The position numbers were made by a program, and so were the translations under genes. Below the pieces are notes generated by a model. That model searched no databases, was not told the origin of the DNA, and saw only the letters and a program-made list of their open reading frames with translations. A DNA stretch of 64,000 bases from Paractinoplanes aksuensis (GTDB lineage: Bacteria > Actinomycetota > Actinomycetes > Mycobacteriales > Micromonosporaceae): assembly GCF_024137025.1 (NCBI RefSeq), contig NZ_JAMYJR010000033.1, positions 62,001 to 126,000 on the forward strand, given 5' to 3'. This document shows, in pieces, positions 32,044 through 41,837 of the stretch; the first letter of the stretch is position 1; each line of letters begins with the position of its first letter.

Positions 32044-33321
32044 ATGACCGTGAACCACTGTCTCAGCCTGGTCCGTGCCGTCGACCGCCCGACCGGGGCG
32101 GCCCGCTACGGCCGCATGTTCCCGGGTCTGGAGCCGCTCGGCGCCGACACCCAGCTGCTGATGCGAGCGGGCGACAACGGCGGGGTGTGCGACGCCGCGG
32201 CCGTGCTCGACGCCCTCGCGCCGGGTGGCGACGACGCGACCGGCGCCGCCGGGTGGCCGTTCTTCGGCCAGCTGATCGCGCACGACATCACCGCCGACCG
32301 GTCGGCCCTGATGGGCGGCACGCACACCGAAGCGCTCAAGAACGCGCGGGCGCCGAAGCTCGACCTGGAAATGATCTATTCGGACGGCCCGGTCGGCTCG
32401 CCGTTCCTGTTCGACGTCAACGACCCCGCGAAGTTCCTGGTCGGCGCCGACGTGCCCCGGAACTCGCAGGGGGTGGCGCTGATCGGCGATCCGCGCAACG
32501 ACGTGCACCGGTTCTCGCTGGCGCTGCACATCGCGCTGCTGCACGCGCACAACCGCCTGGTCGACCGGCTGGGCGACTTCGACCGTGCGCGTATCACGCT
32601 CACCTGGCACTACCAGTGGACCGTCGTGCACGACTTCCTGCCCCGGCTGGTCGGCGCCGAGCTGACCGAGCAGGTGCTGACCGAGGGCGGCCGCTGGTTC
32701 CACCCGGCGCAGGGCGAGGCGTTCATCCCGCTCGAGTTCGCCGACGCCGCGTTCCGCTACGGGCACGGCCAGATCCGCCACACGTACCAGCTGGTCGAGG
32801 GGGGCCCGGCCGTGCCGCTCTTCCCCGACCTGGTCGGCTTCGGCCCGCTCGCCCCGGACCAGCGCATCGACCTGGCCCGCCTGTTCGACGTGCCCGGCCG
32901 CCCGCCCGCGCAACGGGCCAAGCGCCTCGACGGCACGCTCGCGGCCAGCCTGATCGGCCTGCCCCACCAGGTCACCGGGGACGTCGACACCGGCGCCTAC
33001 CGCTCGCTGGCCGTCCGTGACCTGCTGCGTGGCGAGACGACCCAGCTGCCCAGCGGCGAGGATGTGGCCCGGCTGCTCGGAGTCGAGCCCATCGCCCTGA
33101 AGGAGGAATGGCCGAACGGCACGCCGCTGTGGTTCTACATCCTGAAGGAGGCCGAGGACGGCGACCGGCTCGGGCCGGTCGGGGGCCGGATCGTGGCCGA
33201 GGTGCTGCTGGGGCTGCTGCGGGCCGACCCGGCCGGCTACCTGAGCCTGGATCCAGATTGGCAGCCGTTGCTACCGGCCCGCGGAGCGGCGTTCGACCTG
33301 GCAGACTTGCTCATCCCCTGA
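32044..33321 (+). CDS. Animal-type heme peroxidase family protein
   Basis: 425 residues of the An_peroxidase family, uncommon in bacteria. The distal His is in FFGQLIAHDITAD (about residues 73-85), the catalytic Arg region is LIGDPRNDVHRFS, and the proximal heme-ligand His is in FRYGHGQIRHTY (about 237-248). There is no signal peptide, so it is cytosolic. It directly follows the flavin monooxygenase in the TetR-controlled unit, and the pair may oxidise one aromatic substrate in sequence; that is inference. Confidence 0.85.
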   Translation: MTVNHCLSLVRAVDRPTGAARYGRMFPGLEPLGADTQLLMRAGDNGGVCDAAAVLDALAPGGDDATGAAGWPFFGQLIAHDITADRSALMGGTHTEALKNARAPKLDLEMIYSDGPVGSPFLFDVNDPAKFLVGADVPRNSQGVALIGDPRNDVHRFSLALHIALLHAHNRLVDRLGDFDRARITLTWHYQWTVVHDFLPRLVGAELTEQVLTEGGRWFHPAQGEAFIPLEFADAAFRYGHGQIRHTYQLVEGGPAVPLFPDLVGFGPLAPDQRIDLARLFDVPGRPPAQRAKRLDGTLAASLIGLPHQVTGDVDTGAYRSLAVRDLLRGETTQLPSGEDVARLLGVEPIALKEEWPNGTPLWFYILKEAEDGDRLGPVGGRIVAEVLLGLLRADPAGYLSLDPDWQPLLPARGAAFDLADLLIP

Positions 33322-33398
33322 TCAGGAATGAAGAAGCAAAGTGGCCGCAATGGCCCCTAGAGTTCCCGGGGGGAAGCCGACGAACGAGGGAGCCGGGG

Positions 33399-35750
<2,352 letters not shown>

Positions 35751-35760
35751 GCTCACTCGC

Positions 35761-35852
35761 GTTGCGCCCGTCGGTGTCGAGGGCGCCAAAAACGGCTAGG
35801 CGAAGCCGAGGGCGTTTTTGGTGGCCTCGACACCGACCTCCCGGGGCGCAAC
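35761..35852. repeat. 92-bp imperfect palindromic element
   Basis: Nested inverted repeats fold the whole stretch: GTTGCGCCC with GGGCGCAAC at the ends, GTCGGTGTCGAGG with CCTCGACACCGAC inside, and CCAAAAACG with CGTTTTTGG near the loop (GGCTAGGCGAAGCC). It begins 10 bp after the UvrA-like stop and ends just before the next gene's ribosome site. It can act as a strong terminator, and its structure suggests a REP-like repeat family. Confidence 0.85.
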
Positions 35853-35880
35853 GCCGCCGAGCGGAGGCGAGGCCATATAG

Positions 35881-36846
35881 ATGGAGAGCATCACCAAGAA
35901 CCGGCAGTCGCTCGCGACCCTGCGAGCGATGGTGGCGCGAGCCTACGGACCGGATCAAGTTCCCTCCGGTACGACGGAATGGGTGCACGAACTGGGCCAC
36001 GGCTGGTTCAACGTGGCCTACCGCCTCCGCCTGCGCGACGGCTACCAGGCGGTCCTCAAGGTCGCGCCACCGGCCGGGGTCGAGGTGATGACGTACGAGC
36101 GCCGGGCCATGGCCACCGAGCTGGCCGCCCTGGCCCTCCTGGCTCAGACAAGCGTGCCGGTGCCGCGGGTCGACTTCGCGGACACGTCCCGCGATCTGGT
36201 TTACGCTGACTGGTTCGTCATGCGCTACGTCGACGCCGACAACTACGGCGTCATCCGCTCGTCGCTGTCCCCCTGCGAACAGGAACAACTCGACGTGGAA
36301 GTGGGGGCGGCGACCCGCTCGCTGAACGCGCTGACCGGTTCCGCCTTCGGCCCGCTCGGCGGCCCCGGCGTCCCGACCTGGCGGCAGTGCTTCCTCGGCC
36401 TGCTCGAAGACGTCCTGCACGACGGCGAACGCCGCGCGGTCGACCTCGACTACGCCGGCATCCGCGCCCGGGCCAAGACCCATGCCCACCACCTCGACGA
36501 GGTCACGACCCCCCACTTCGTCGAGTGGGACCTGTGGCCCAGCAACGTCCTGATCCGCGACGGCCGCATCGTCTGCCTGATCGACCACGAACGCGCCTTC
36601 TACGGCGACCCCCTCATCGAGGCCGGCTTCGTGGCCACCCAACTACCAGCCTTCGGCAACCCCACAGCCTTCCTGCGCGGCTACGGCCGGCCCCCGCTGA
36701 CCGAGCCCGAACGCACCCGCCGCCGCCTCTACAACCTCTATCTGACCACCACCATGGTCGTCGAGGCCGTCTACCGGGGCCGCACCGATCCTGACCGCAA
36801 CGCTTGGGCCCGGGCCCGCTACACCGAGGCTCTGGCTGCCCTCTGA
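35881..36846 (+). CDS. Phosphotransferase of the aminoglycoside/choline kinase (APH) family
   Basis: 321 residues. Nucleotide-binding N-lobe (VHELGHGWFNVAYRLRL, then YQAVLKVAP with the ATP-contacting Lys). The catalytic Brenner motif is VEWDLWPSNVLI, where HGD is changed to EWD but the catalytic Asp and the Asn are kept. The metal-binding motif is CLIDHERAFYGDP. Such enzymes phosphorylate antibiotics or small metabolites. It lies alone after the palindromic element. A resistance role is possible, but nothing identifies the substrate. Confidence 0.85.
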   Translation: MESITKNRQSLATLRAMVARAYGPDQVPSGTTEWVHELGHGWFNVAYRLRLRDGYQAVLKVAPPAGVEVMTYERRAMATELAALALLAQTSVPVPRVDFADTSRDLVYADWFVMRYVDADNYGVIRSSLSPCEQEQLDVEVGAATRSLNALTGSAFGPLGGPGVPTWRQCFLGLLEDVLHDGERRAVDLDYAGIRARAKTHAHHLDEVTTPHFVEWDLWPSNVLIRDGRIVCLIDHERAFYGDPLIEAGFVATQLPAFGNPTAFLRGYGRPPLTEPERTRRRLYNLYLTTTMVVEAVYRGRTDPDRNAWARARYTEALAAL

Positions 36847-36865
36847 CGCCGGCATCGGATGACGA

Positions 36866-36896
36866 ACGGGCGGCAGCCCGTACGGCTGCCGCCCGT
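36866..36896. terminator. Bidirectional terminator
   Basis: An 11-bp stem (ACGGGCGGCAG with its exact complement) around CCCGTACGG, placed between the converging phosphotransferase and DUF397 genes, 20 bp after the first and 40 bp after the second. Confidence 0.8.
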
Positions 36897-36935
36897 CGCA
36901 CCGGCTGATCGACGTTTGATGCTCAGTGGCTCCGG

Positions 36936-37151
36936 TCAGTCCAGGAGGTCGTCGAACTCGCCTTTCTTGGCTCCGTCGAGGAACGCGGCGAACTCGGGCT
37001 GCGTATAAAGGACCATCGCGCCGTCCGGGCGCTTGGAGTTTCTTACCGCAATGAATTCTTCGGCGCGGGCGATCTCCACGCAATTGCCACCGGCGCTCCG
37101 CTCGGCGATTCGCCAGGCAAGCGCTTCACGGTCGATATCAACAAGGCTCAT
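36936..37151 (-). CDS. DUF397 protein
   Basis: 71 residues matching DUF397: ALAWRIAERSAGGNCVEIAR, then FIAVRNSKRPDGAMVLYTQPEFAAFLDGAKKGEFDDLL. In Streptomyces small DUF397 proteins are partners of WhiJ-type regulators with a DUF5753 domain, and the pairs influence development. Here the regulator is encoded 20 bp upstream, so the two are probably co-transcribed and interact. Confidence 0.92.
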   Translation of the reverse strand: MSLVDIDREALAWRIAERSAGGNCVEIARAEEFIAVRNSKRPDGAMVLYTQPEFAAFLDGAKKGEFDDLLD

Positions 37152-37171
37152 GGTGTCGTTTCCCTGAGTTT

Positions 37172-38035
37172 CTAGGATAGGTCGCGGATTCGTTCGTCGA
37201 TCATGCGCAGTGAGCTTTCCGGGTCGAGGGCGATGCCGGCCAGCGCGTCGAAGGCGCGCCGAATGCGGGTGACTTCTGCCGGTTCGTCCTCGAAAATCTG
37301 GCCGAGCTGACCCTCGGTGTAGATGACGGGCGGCAGCAGATCCTCGGCGAAATCGAGCACCGAGAATGGCCCGTCCAGCCCCGGGTTCACGCCGGCCGAG
37401 AACGGCAGGATCTGCACGGAGACATGCGGCAGCTCGGTCGCCAGTTGCCTGATGTGAAGCATTTGTTCGCGCAGCACGGCCGACCCACCCACGATCCGAT
37501 GGACGATTGTCTCGTCGATGATCGCGTGAAATCGTGGAGGATTCTCACCCGTCAGGATCCGCTGACGTTGAATCCTGGACTCTACCGTTTCGGCCAGCTG
37601 ATCCGCGGTGAAATGCCGCCGGAGCGGCGCGATCACCTCGCGCGCGTAATCGTGCGTCTGCAGCAGCCCGGGCGCGACCGCCATCTCGAAGTTGTCGATC
37701 GAGACGGCGGCCGTCTCCAGGTCGAGGTAGGTCGCGGTCGGGGACTCGAGGTCGTACCGCTGCCACCAACCCGGCTGGGAGCCCTCTTTGGCCAACTGGA
37801 CCAGGCGCTCGGTGGTTCGATCGTCCAGCCCGTAATAGCTGCAGAGCGCGCGGACGTTGGGCGCGCCGGATCGCGGGGACGACCTCGCGGCCGTTTCCAG
37901 CCGGCTGATCGCCGCCGGCGACAGGCCGACGTCCCGAGCCACCTGGACAGCCGTGAGGTTTCTGTCCTCGCGGTACCGCCGGAGGAGCGCACCGAGCTCA
38001 CGGTTGCGCACCGTCGGGCTGCTCCGCCTAGTCAC
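37172..38035 (-). CDS. Helix-turn-helix regulator with DUF5753 domain (WhiJ/Scr1-like)
   Basis: 287 residues from GTG 38035, with TAGGAG seven bases upstream. XRE-type helix-turn-helix at about residues 12-68 (LGALLRRYREDRNLTAVQVARDVGLSPAAISRLE). DUF5753 follows, with the signatures APGLLQTHDYAREV, RQRILTGENPPRFHAIIDET and VSVQILPFSAG. It pairs with the DUF397 gene downstream. Its upstream region holds two perfect 14-bp palindromes that may be its operators. Confidence 0.92.
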   Translation of the reverse strand: MTRRSSPTVRNRELGALLRRYREDRNLTAVQVARDVGLSPAAISRLETAARSSPRSGAPNVRALCSYYGLDDRTTERLVQLAKEGSQPGWWQRYDLESPTATYLDLETAAVSIDNFEMAVAPGLLQTHDYAREVIAPLRRHFTADQLAETVESRIQRQRILTGENPPRFHAIIDETIVHRIVGGSAVLREQMLHIRQLATELPHVSVQILPFSAGVNPGLDGPFSVLDFAEDLLPPVIYTEGQLGQIFEDEPAEVTRIRRAFDALAGIALDPESSLRMIDERIRDLS

Positions 38036-38084
38036 CAGTCAACTCCTACCACCATGCCGTGATCATTGTCAAGGCGTCTGATGG

Positions 38085-38139
38085 CAACGGCGCCGTTGGA
38101 AAAACTTAGTGTGTCAACTTGAGTTTTGGCAATTGCCAA
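38085..38139. promoter_or_regulatory. Two perfect 14-bp palindromes in the divergent gap
   Basis: CAACGGCGCCGTTG at 38085-38098 and TTGGCAATTGCCAA at 38126-38139 lie between the DUF5753 gene and the divergent small membrane-protein gene. A further half-site TTGCCAA is at 38149-38155. These are good candidates for binding by the adjacent XRE-type regulator. Confidence 0.6.
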
Positions 38140-38276
38140 CTCGGCGTGTTGCCAAGCAAACTGAGCGTAGGCCCAGAGTCGGGCCGGAACGGGACGAGCA
38201 CCCCCGGCTGCCACCGGAGGTGCTCACTTGTCCAACCGTCCCCCCACCCGGTCACGCGGATCGAAAGGACGAGCCG

Positions 38277-38504
38277 GTGAAAAGTCTAGTACTCGATTTG
38301 TCCGCACAACAGCCGCCACCCGCACACGACGCCTCAATAGTTATGGTCCTGGGCGCGGCAATCCTGCTCATCTTCGCGCTGCGATTGATCGCGAGGTCGT
38401 TGCAACCGGTGGTGGAGGTACTGAAGTCGGCCGCCGCCATGGGCCTGGCGATCGTGTTCGCGGTAATCGCCCTGGCCCTCGTCGTCCTCTCGTTGTTCGC
38501 CTGA
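38277..38504 (+). CDS. Small membrane protein (75 aa)
   Basis: GTG 38277 with AAAGGAC seven bases upstream. The product has two hydrophobic helices (VMVLGAAILLIFALRLIA and MGLAIVFAVIALALVVLSL) joined by a short loop, with a soluble N-terminus rich in Gln and Pro. No family recognised. It sits between two DUF5753 regulators, divergent from the first and convergent with the second, and may be a target of either. Confidence 0.7.
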   Translation: MKSLVLDLSAQQPPPAHDASIVMVLGAAILLIFALRLIARSLQPVVEVLKSAAAMGLAIVFAVIALALVVLSLFA

Positions 38505-38506
38505 AT

Positions 38507-39262
38507 TCAGGCCCACGCTGTCAGCAACGGAACCGCCAGGCCGGACAAAGTGTCGAAGCGTTCGCGATGGATGTGAACTTCGTCCGGCCCGGTGCGCACG
38601 ACGTCGCCCTTCTCGCCTTCCAGATAAAGCAGCTCGGGCCGCTCGAGGACGACGAACGGACCTTTCAACCCGTCATGCAGGCCGGCGCTGTAGGGCACGA
38701 TCCGGATGTCGATCCGCGGGTGGCGAGCGAGCAGCCGCAGCCGGTCGAGCTGAGCCCGCATGATCTCGGGTCCGTCGCCGGTCGCCCCGGCCCAGCGGTG
38801 CAGCGCGGACTCGTCGATCAGGAAGCGCATCGGCGGACGGTCGTCGCGGTCCAACAGAGCCTGCCGGGCCAGGCGGGCCTCGACCAGGGGCCCGACCGCG
38901 TCGCGGGCGGCGAACAGACCCAGCGCGACCTCGGCGTACTGCCGGGTCTGGAGCAGGCCCGGGACCAGGGCCGGCTCGAACGAGCGGATGCTCGAGGCCT
39001 CCGCTTCGTAGGTCGCGAGAAGCCGGACCTCCCGGCTCAGCAGATCCTCCCCCAGCCCGGCCACCGGGATCGCGTGGTCGAGCAAGCCGTAGTGATCGAG
39101 CAGCGCGGACAGGCGCCCGTCGTCGATCGGGCCGGCGACCGCCTCGACGGCCAGGAAATCGACGAGAGACCAGCCCAGGGCGTCGGCCACCTGCGCCGGA
39201 CTCGCGCCGGAATCCGTTCGCGCTGTTCTGAGCCGGTTCCGCAGGGCGGGGCGGGGATCCAT
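38507..39262 (-). CDS. Second helix-turn-helix regulator with DUF5753 domain
   Basis: 251 residues from ATG 39262. A shortened XRE-like N-terminus (LRTARTDSGASPAQVADALGWSLVDFLAVE) is followed by DUF5753 with EPALVPGLLQTRQYAEVAL, ARQALLDRDDRPPMRFLIDESAL and IDIRIVPYSAG. No DUF397 gene lies next to it. It is a divergent paralog of the regulator at 37172. Its stop is two bases beyond the end of the small membrane-protein gene. Confidence 0.88.
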   Translation of the reverse strand: MDPRPALRNRLRTARTDSGASPAQVADALGWSLVDFLAVEAVAGPIDDGRLSALLDHYGLLDHAIPVAGLGEDLLSREVRLLATYEAEASSIRSFEPALVPGLLQTRQYAEVALGLFAARDAVGPLVEARLARQALLDRDDRPPMRFLIDESALHRWAGATGDGPEIMRAQLDRLRLLARHPRIDIRIVPYSAGLHDGLKGPFVVLERPELLYLEGEKGDVVRTGPDEVHIHRERFDTLSGLAVPLLTAWA

Positions 39263-39635
39263 GCGATCAGCTCCTCAGGGCTTGACGAAACGGATTGGCG
39301 AGGGTGTGGTCCCTTCTCGTCGGCTCAAGATCGGTAACTCGTGGCAGCACCATGCTACCTATCGACCTGCCGAATTGAGCTATACCGGAGGCCGGCGGAT
39401 AACCCGCACTCACGGCATCGGCATTGACGGTGGCGCCGGAGGGTATTCGTGAGTTCCGGCCGATCCCGACTTCCCGTATAATCGCGCAGGTCGCCGAAAA
39501 CAACGCTCGCGGCGAAGCCCCGCCAAACGACACCCGGTCCAGGTTGCGGAATTTGTCTCTTCGGGGACGTTCGAGTGTTTGCACTCGGGCCAGCAACCGG
39601 ACGGCGCCCTTCATCACCCGAACGACGCGGCCCGA
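39263..39635. other. 373-bp stretch without a recognisable gene
   Basis: No frame with coding character is seen. A perfect TATAAT at 39477-39482, with TTCCGG 17 bp upstream (39454-39459), points rightward, where no + strand gene follows. A short inverted repeat TCGCCG/CGGCGA lies just downstream. A small RNA or antisense transcript into the 39636 gene is possible. Confidence 0.35.
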
Positions 39636-40112
39636 TCAGCGCGGCGGGCGGACCGGGAGGTTCTCGCCGTCGAGGAGGCGACGGCCGGCTTCGATCTTGG
39701 CGTCGGCCGGGTCGTGCAGGTTCCACAGGCGGGCCAGCTTTTCGGCCTCGGTCCAGCTGTAGCCGGCCTCGAAGAAGGCGTTCATCTCGACCTCGCCGGG
39801 AGGCAGCGACGGAGTCGGTTCCGGCGGTGGCGGCAGCGGGTCGGTGGTGGGCGGCGAGGACGGGACCACGGCGCTGGGGGTGGCCGCCGGGGGCAGGGCT
39901 GTCACGCCGCCCTGGATGAAGGTGTGCATCTGGACCAGGCCGGCCACCAGGCCCGCGCTGAGCACCACGCTGCCGGCCGAGCGCAGGATCAGGCTGCGGC
40001 GCCGGTAGATCTGCGCGAGTATCTCGATCCGGGCCCAGACCGTGGCCTGGTCGGGGACCAGGTGCTCGTGCTCCTCCATCGTTTCGCGGAGCCGTTCCTC
40101 GGGGTCACACAC
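39636..40112 (-). CDS. Single-span membrane protein with Pro-rich linker
   Basis: 158 residues, GTG 40112 (ATG 40079 is an alternative). A short cytoplasmic N-terminus (CDPEERLRETMEEHEHL) precedes one membrane helix (LILRSAGSVVLSAGLVAGLV) and an extracytoplasmic Pro/Ser/Thr-rich linker. The C-terminal part, NAFFEAGYSWTEAEKLARLWNL, is a small helical domain. Its Glu-rich start is reminiscent of proteins that bind other envelope components. Function unknown; no operon partner. Confidence 0.65.
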   Translation of the reverse strand: MCDPEERLRETMEEHEHLVPDQATVWARIEILAQIYRRRSLILRSAGSVVLSAGLVAGLVQMHTFIQGGVTALPPAATPSAVVPSSPPTTDPLPPPPEPTPSLPPGEVEMNAFFEAGYSWTEAEKLARLWNLHDPADAKIEAGRRLLDGENLPVRPPR

Positions 40113-40135
40113 ATCTGCTTAAGACGCCGCTCGGG

Positions 40136-40612
40136 TCACGTTTGTGCAGTTCCGCGCGTGTCCAACTGCTCCGCGTAAGCGTCCATGGTCTGGCAGACGT
40201 CGGTCAGCAGGCGGGTGAATTCGGCCAGCGCCTCGGGCGGGTACCGGTTCATCACCTCGGCCATGCGGTCGGCCAGCGGGGTGAAGAAGCGTTCCAGCGG
40301 GGCGTCGACGTTGTCGCCGGCGTGCAGGGTGACCACGCGGCGGTCGGCGGTGTCGCGGACGCGGCGGATGCGGCCGGCCCCCTCGAGGCGGTTGATCAGG
40401 GACGACATGGCGCCGGGGGTGAGGCCGACCCGCCGGGCCAGCGCGGACTGGGTCAGGGGAACGCCGCGCTCGTGCGCGCTCAGGATCTCGACCAGGGCGA
40501 TGGCGTCGGTGACGTGCAGGCCGATCGCCGCGCCGAACCGGCGACCCAGTTCGCCGTACGCCATGCCGTGTTCGTGCAGGGCCGCCACCAGGCGGTCCGA
40601 GGAACTTGCCAT
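40136..40612 (-). CDS. MarR-family transcriptional regulator
   Basis: 158 residues from ATG 40612 (an in-frame TTG two codons upstream is possible). The winged helix is visible: LTQSALARRVGLTPGAMSSLINRLEGAGRIRRVRDTADRRVVTLH, with the usual DxRxxxxxL wing. It is divergent from a flavin monooxygenase gene and very probably represses it, releasing DNA on binding a phenolic ligand or oxidant. An 8-bp inverted repeat in the intergenic gap is the likely operator. Confidence 0.92.
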   Translation of the reverse strand: MASSSDRLVAALHEHGMAYGELGRRFGAAIGLHVTDAIALVEILSAHERGVPLTQSALARRVGLTPGAMSSLINRLEGAGRIRRVRDTADRRVVTLHAGDNVDAPLERFFTPLADRMAEVMNRYPPEALAEFTRLLTDVCQTMDAYAEQLDTRGTAQT

Positions 40613-40633
40613 CGCCAAACCGTATCAGCGCTT

Positions 40634-40656
40634 GATAGTTTGACCGTGAAACTATC
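40634..40656. promoter_or_regulatory. Probable MarR operator
   Basis: GATAGTTT at 40634-40641 and its exact complement AAACTATC at 40649-40656, 7 bp apart. It lies in the 55-bp gap between the divergent MarR and monooxygenase genes, directly before the monooxygenase ribosome site (GAGGAGG). Confidence 0.75.
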
Positions 40657-40667
40657 GAGGAGGCCTC

Positions 40668-41837
40668 TTGAGCGCACGGATTCTGGTCACGGGAGCGGGC
40701 ATCGCCGGTCCGGCCGTGGCGTACTGGCTGGCCGAAGCCGGCTTCGAGGTGGTCGTGGCCGAGCGGGCGGGGGCGCTGCGCGAGGGTGGGCAGAACATCG
40801 ACGTACGGGCCACCGGGCGCGAGGTGATCCGCCGGATGGGCCTGGAGGACGCCGTCCGCGGGCGCAACACCGGCGAGATCGGCACCCGGTTCGTCACCGA
40901 GGCCGGCTCGGTCGTCTCGGAGTTCCCGGTCGGCGGCGACGGCGGGCCGACGGCCGAGCTCGAGATCCTGCGCGGCGCGTTGTCGAGGCTGCTGGTCGAC
41001 GCCTGCCCCGAAGACGTGGACTGGCGGTTCGGAGCCGAGATCGTCGCGATCGAGCAGGACGACCACGGCGCCGAGGTCACCTTCGCGACGGGGCGGGAGC
41101 GCTTCGACCTGGTCGTGATCGCCGAGGGGGCCGGCTCCGCGACCCGGCGGCTGGTCTTCGGGGACGAGCCGCGCGAGCGCGAACTCGGCATGTACGTCAC
41201 CTACGGCACCATCGAGCGCGAACCCCAGGACGACAACTGGTGGAACTTCCTGGTCACACCCGAAGCTCGGCAGATCTCGCTGCGCCCCGACGACGTCGGC
41301 ACCATGCGGGCGATGCTCAATTTCCGGGCCGACACCCCGGTGCTCGAGGGTCTGAGCGCGTACGAGACCAGGCGCGAACTGTGCCGCCGTTTCGCCGATC
41401 TGGGGTGGGAGGTGCCGCGCATCCTGGACGGTTTCGAGGTCGCCGACGACCTGTACGTCGAATGGCTGCGCCAGATCCAGTGCCCGGCGTGGCACCGCGG
41501 CCGGGTCGTGCTGCTCGGCGACGCCGCCTGGTGCGTCACCCCGATCGGGGGCGGCGGCACGTCGCTCGCGCTCACCGGCGCGTACGTGCTGGCGGCCTTT
41601 CTCTCCCGAGGCGAGCCCGCCGAGGCCTTCGCCCGCTACGAGGAGTGGATGCGCCCGCTGGTCGACGACGCGCAGCAGCTGCCGCCCGGCGTCCCCCGGA
41701 TCGCCGCCCCCGAGAGCTGGGCCGGCGTCCAAGCGCTGCGGCTGGGCACCAAGGTGGCCGCCCTGCCGCTGGTCCGCACCCTGGCCGGCCGGCTGACCTC
41801 GGGACCGGTAGCGGAACGGGACCTGCCCGAGTTATAG
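40668..41837 (+). CDS. FAD-dependent monooxygenase (TetX/PHBH-like)
   Basis: 389 residues from TTG 40668, with CGAGGAGG at optimal distance. FAD motif ILVTGAGIAGPAVAYWLAEAGFEVVVAERA, an NID-R segment (GGQNIDVRATGREV), a DG motif LVVIAEGAGSATR, and LLGDAAWCVTPIGGGGTSLALTGAYVL. The GGGTSLA tail is typical of TetX-like and related monooxygenases that act on polycyclic aromatics or antibiotics. It is controlled by the divergent MarR gene, so a detoxification role is reasonable. It overlaps the convergent phosphatase gene by six bases. Confidence 0.9.
   Translation: MSARILVTGAGIAGPAVAYWLAEAGFEVVVAERAGALREGGQNIDVRATGREVIRRMGLEDAVRGRNTGEIGTRFVTEAGSVVSEFPVGGDGGPTAELEILRGALSRLLVDACPEDVDWRFGAEIVAIEQDDHGAEVTFATGRERFDLVVIAEGAGSATRRLVFGDEPRERELGMYVTYGTIEREPQDDNWWNFLVTPEARQISLRPDDVGTMRAMLNFRADTPVLEGLSAYETRRELCRRFADLGWEVPRILDGFEVADDLYVEWLRQIQCPAWHRGRVVLLGDAAWCVTPIGGGGTSLALTGAYVLAAFLSRGEPAEAFARYEEWMRPLVDDAQQLPPGVPRIAAPESWAGVQALRLGTKVAALPLVRTLAGRLTSGPVAERDLPEL

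Noticed and set aside
36936-38035. DUF397/DUF5753 pair considered as a toxin-antitoxin system.
   Set aside because: The arrangement matches WhiJ-type developmental regulators; no toxin-like catalytic fold is visible in the DUF397 protein.
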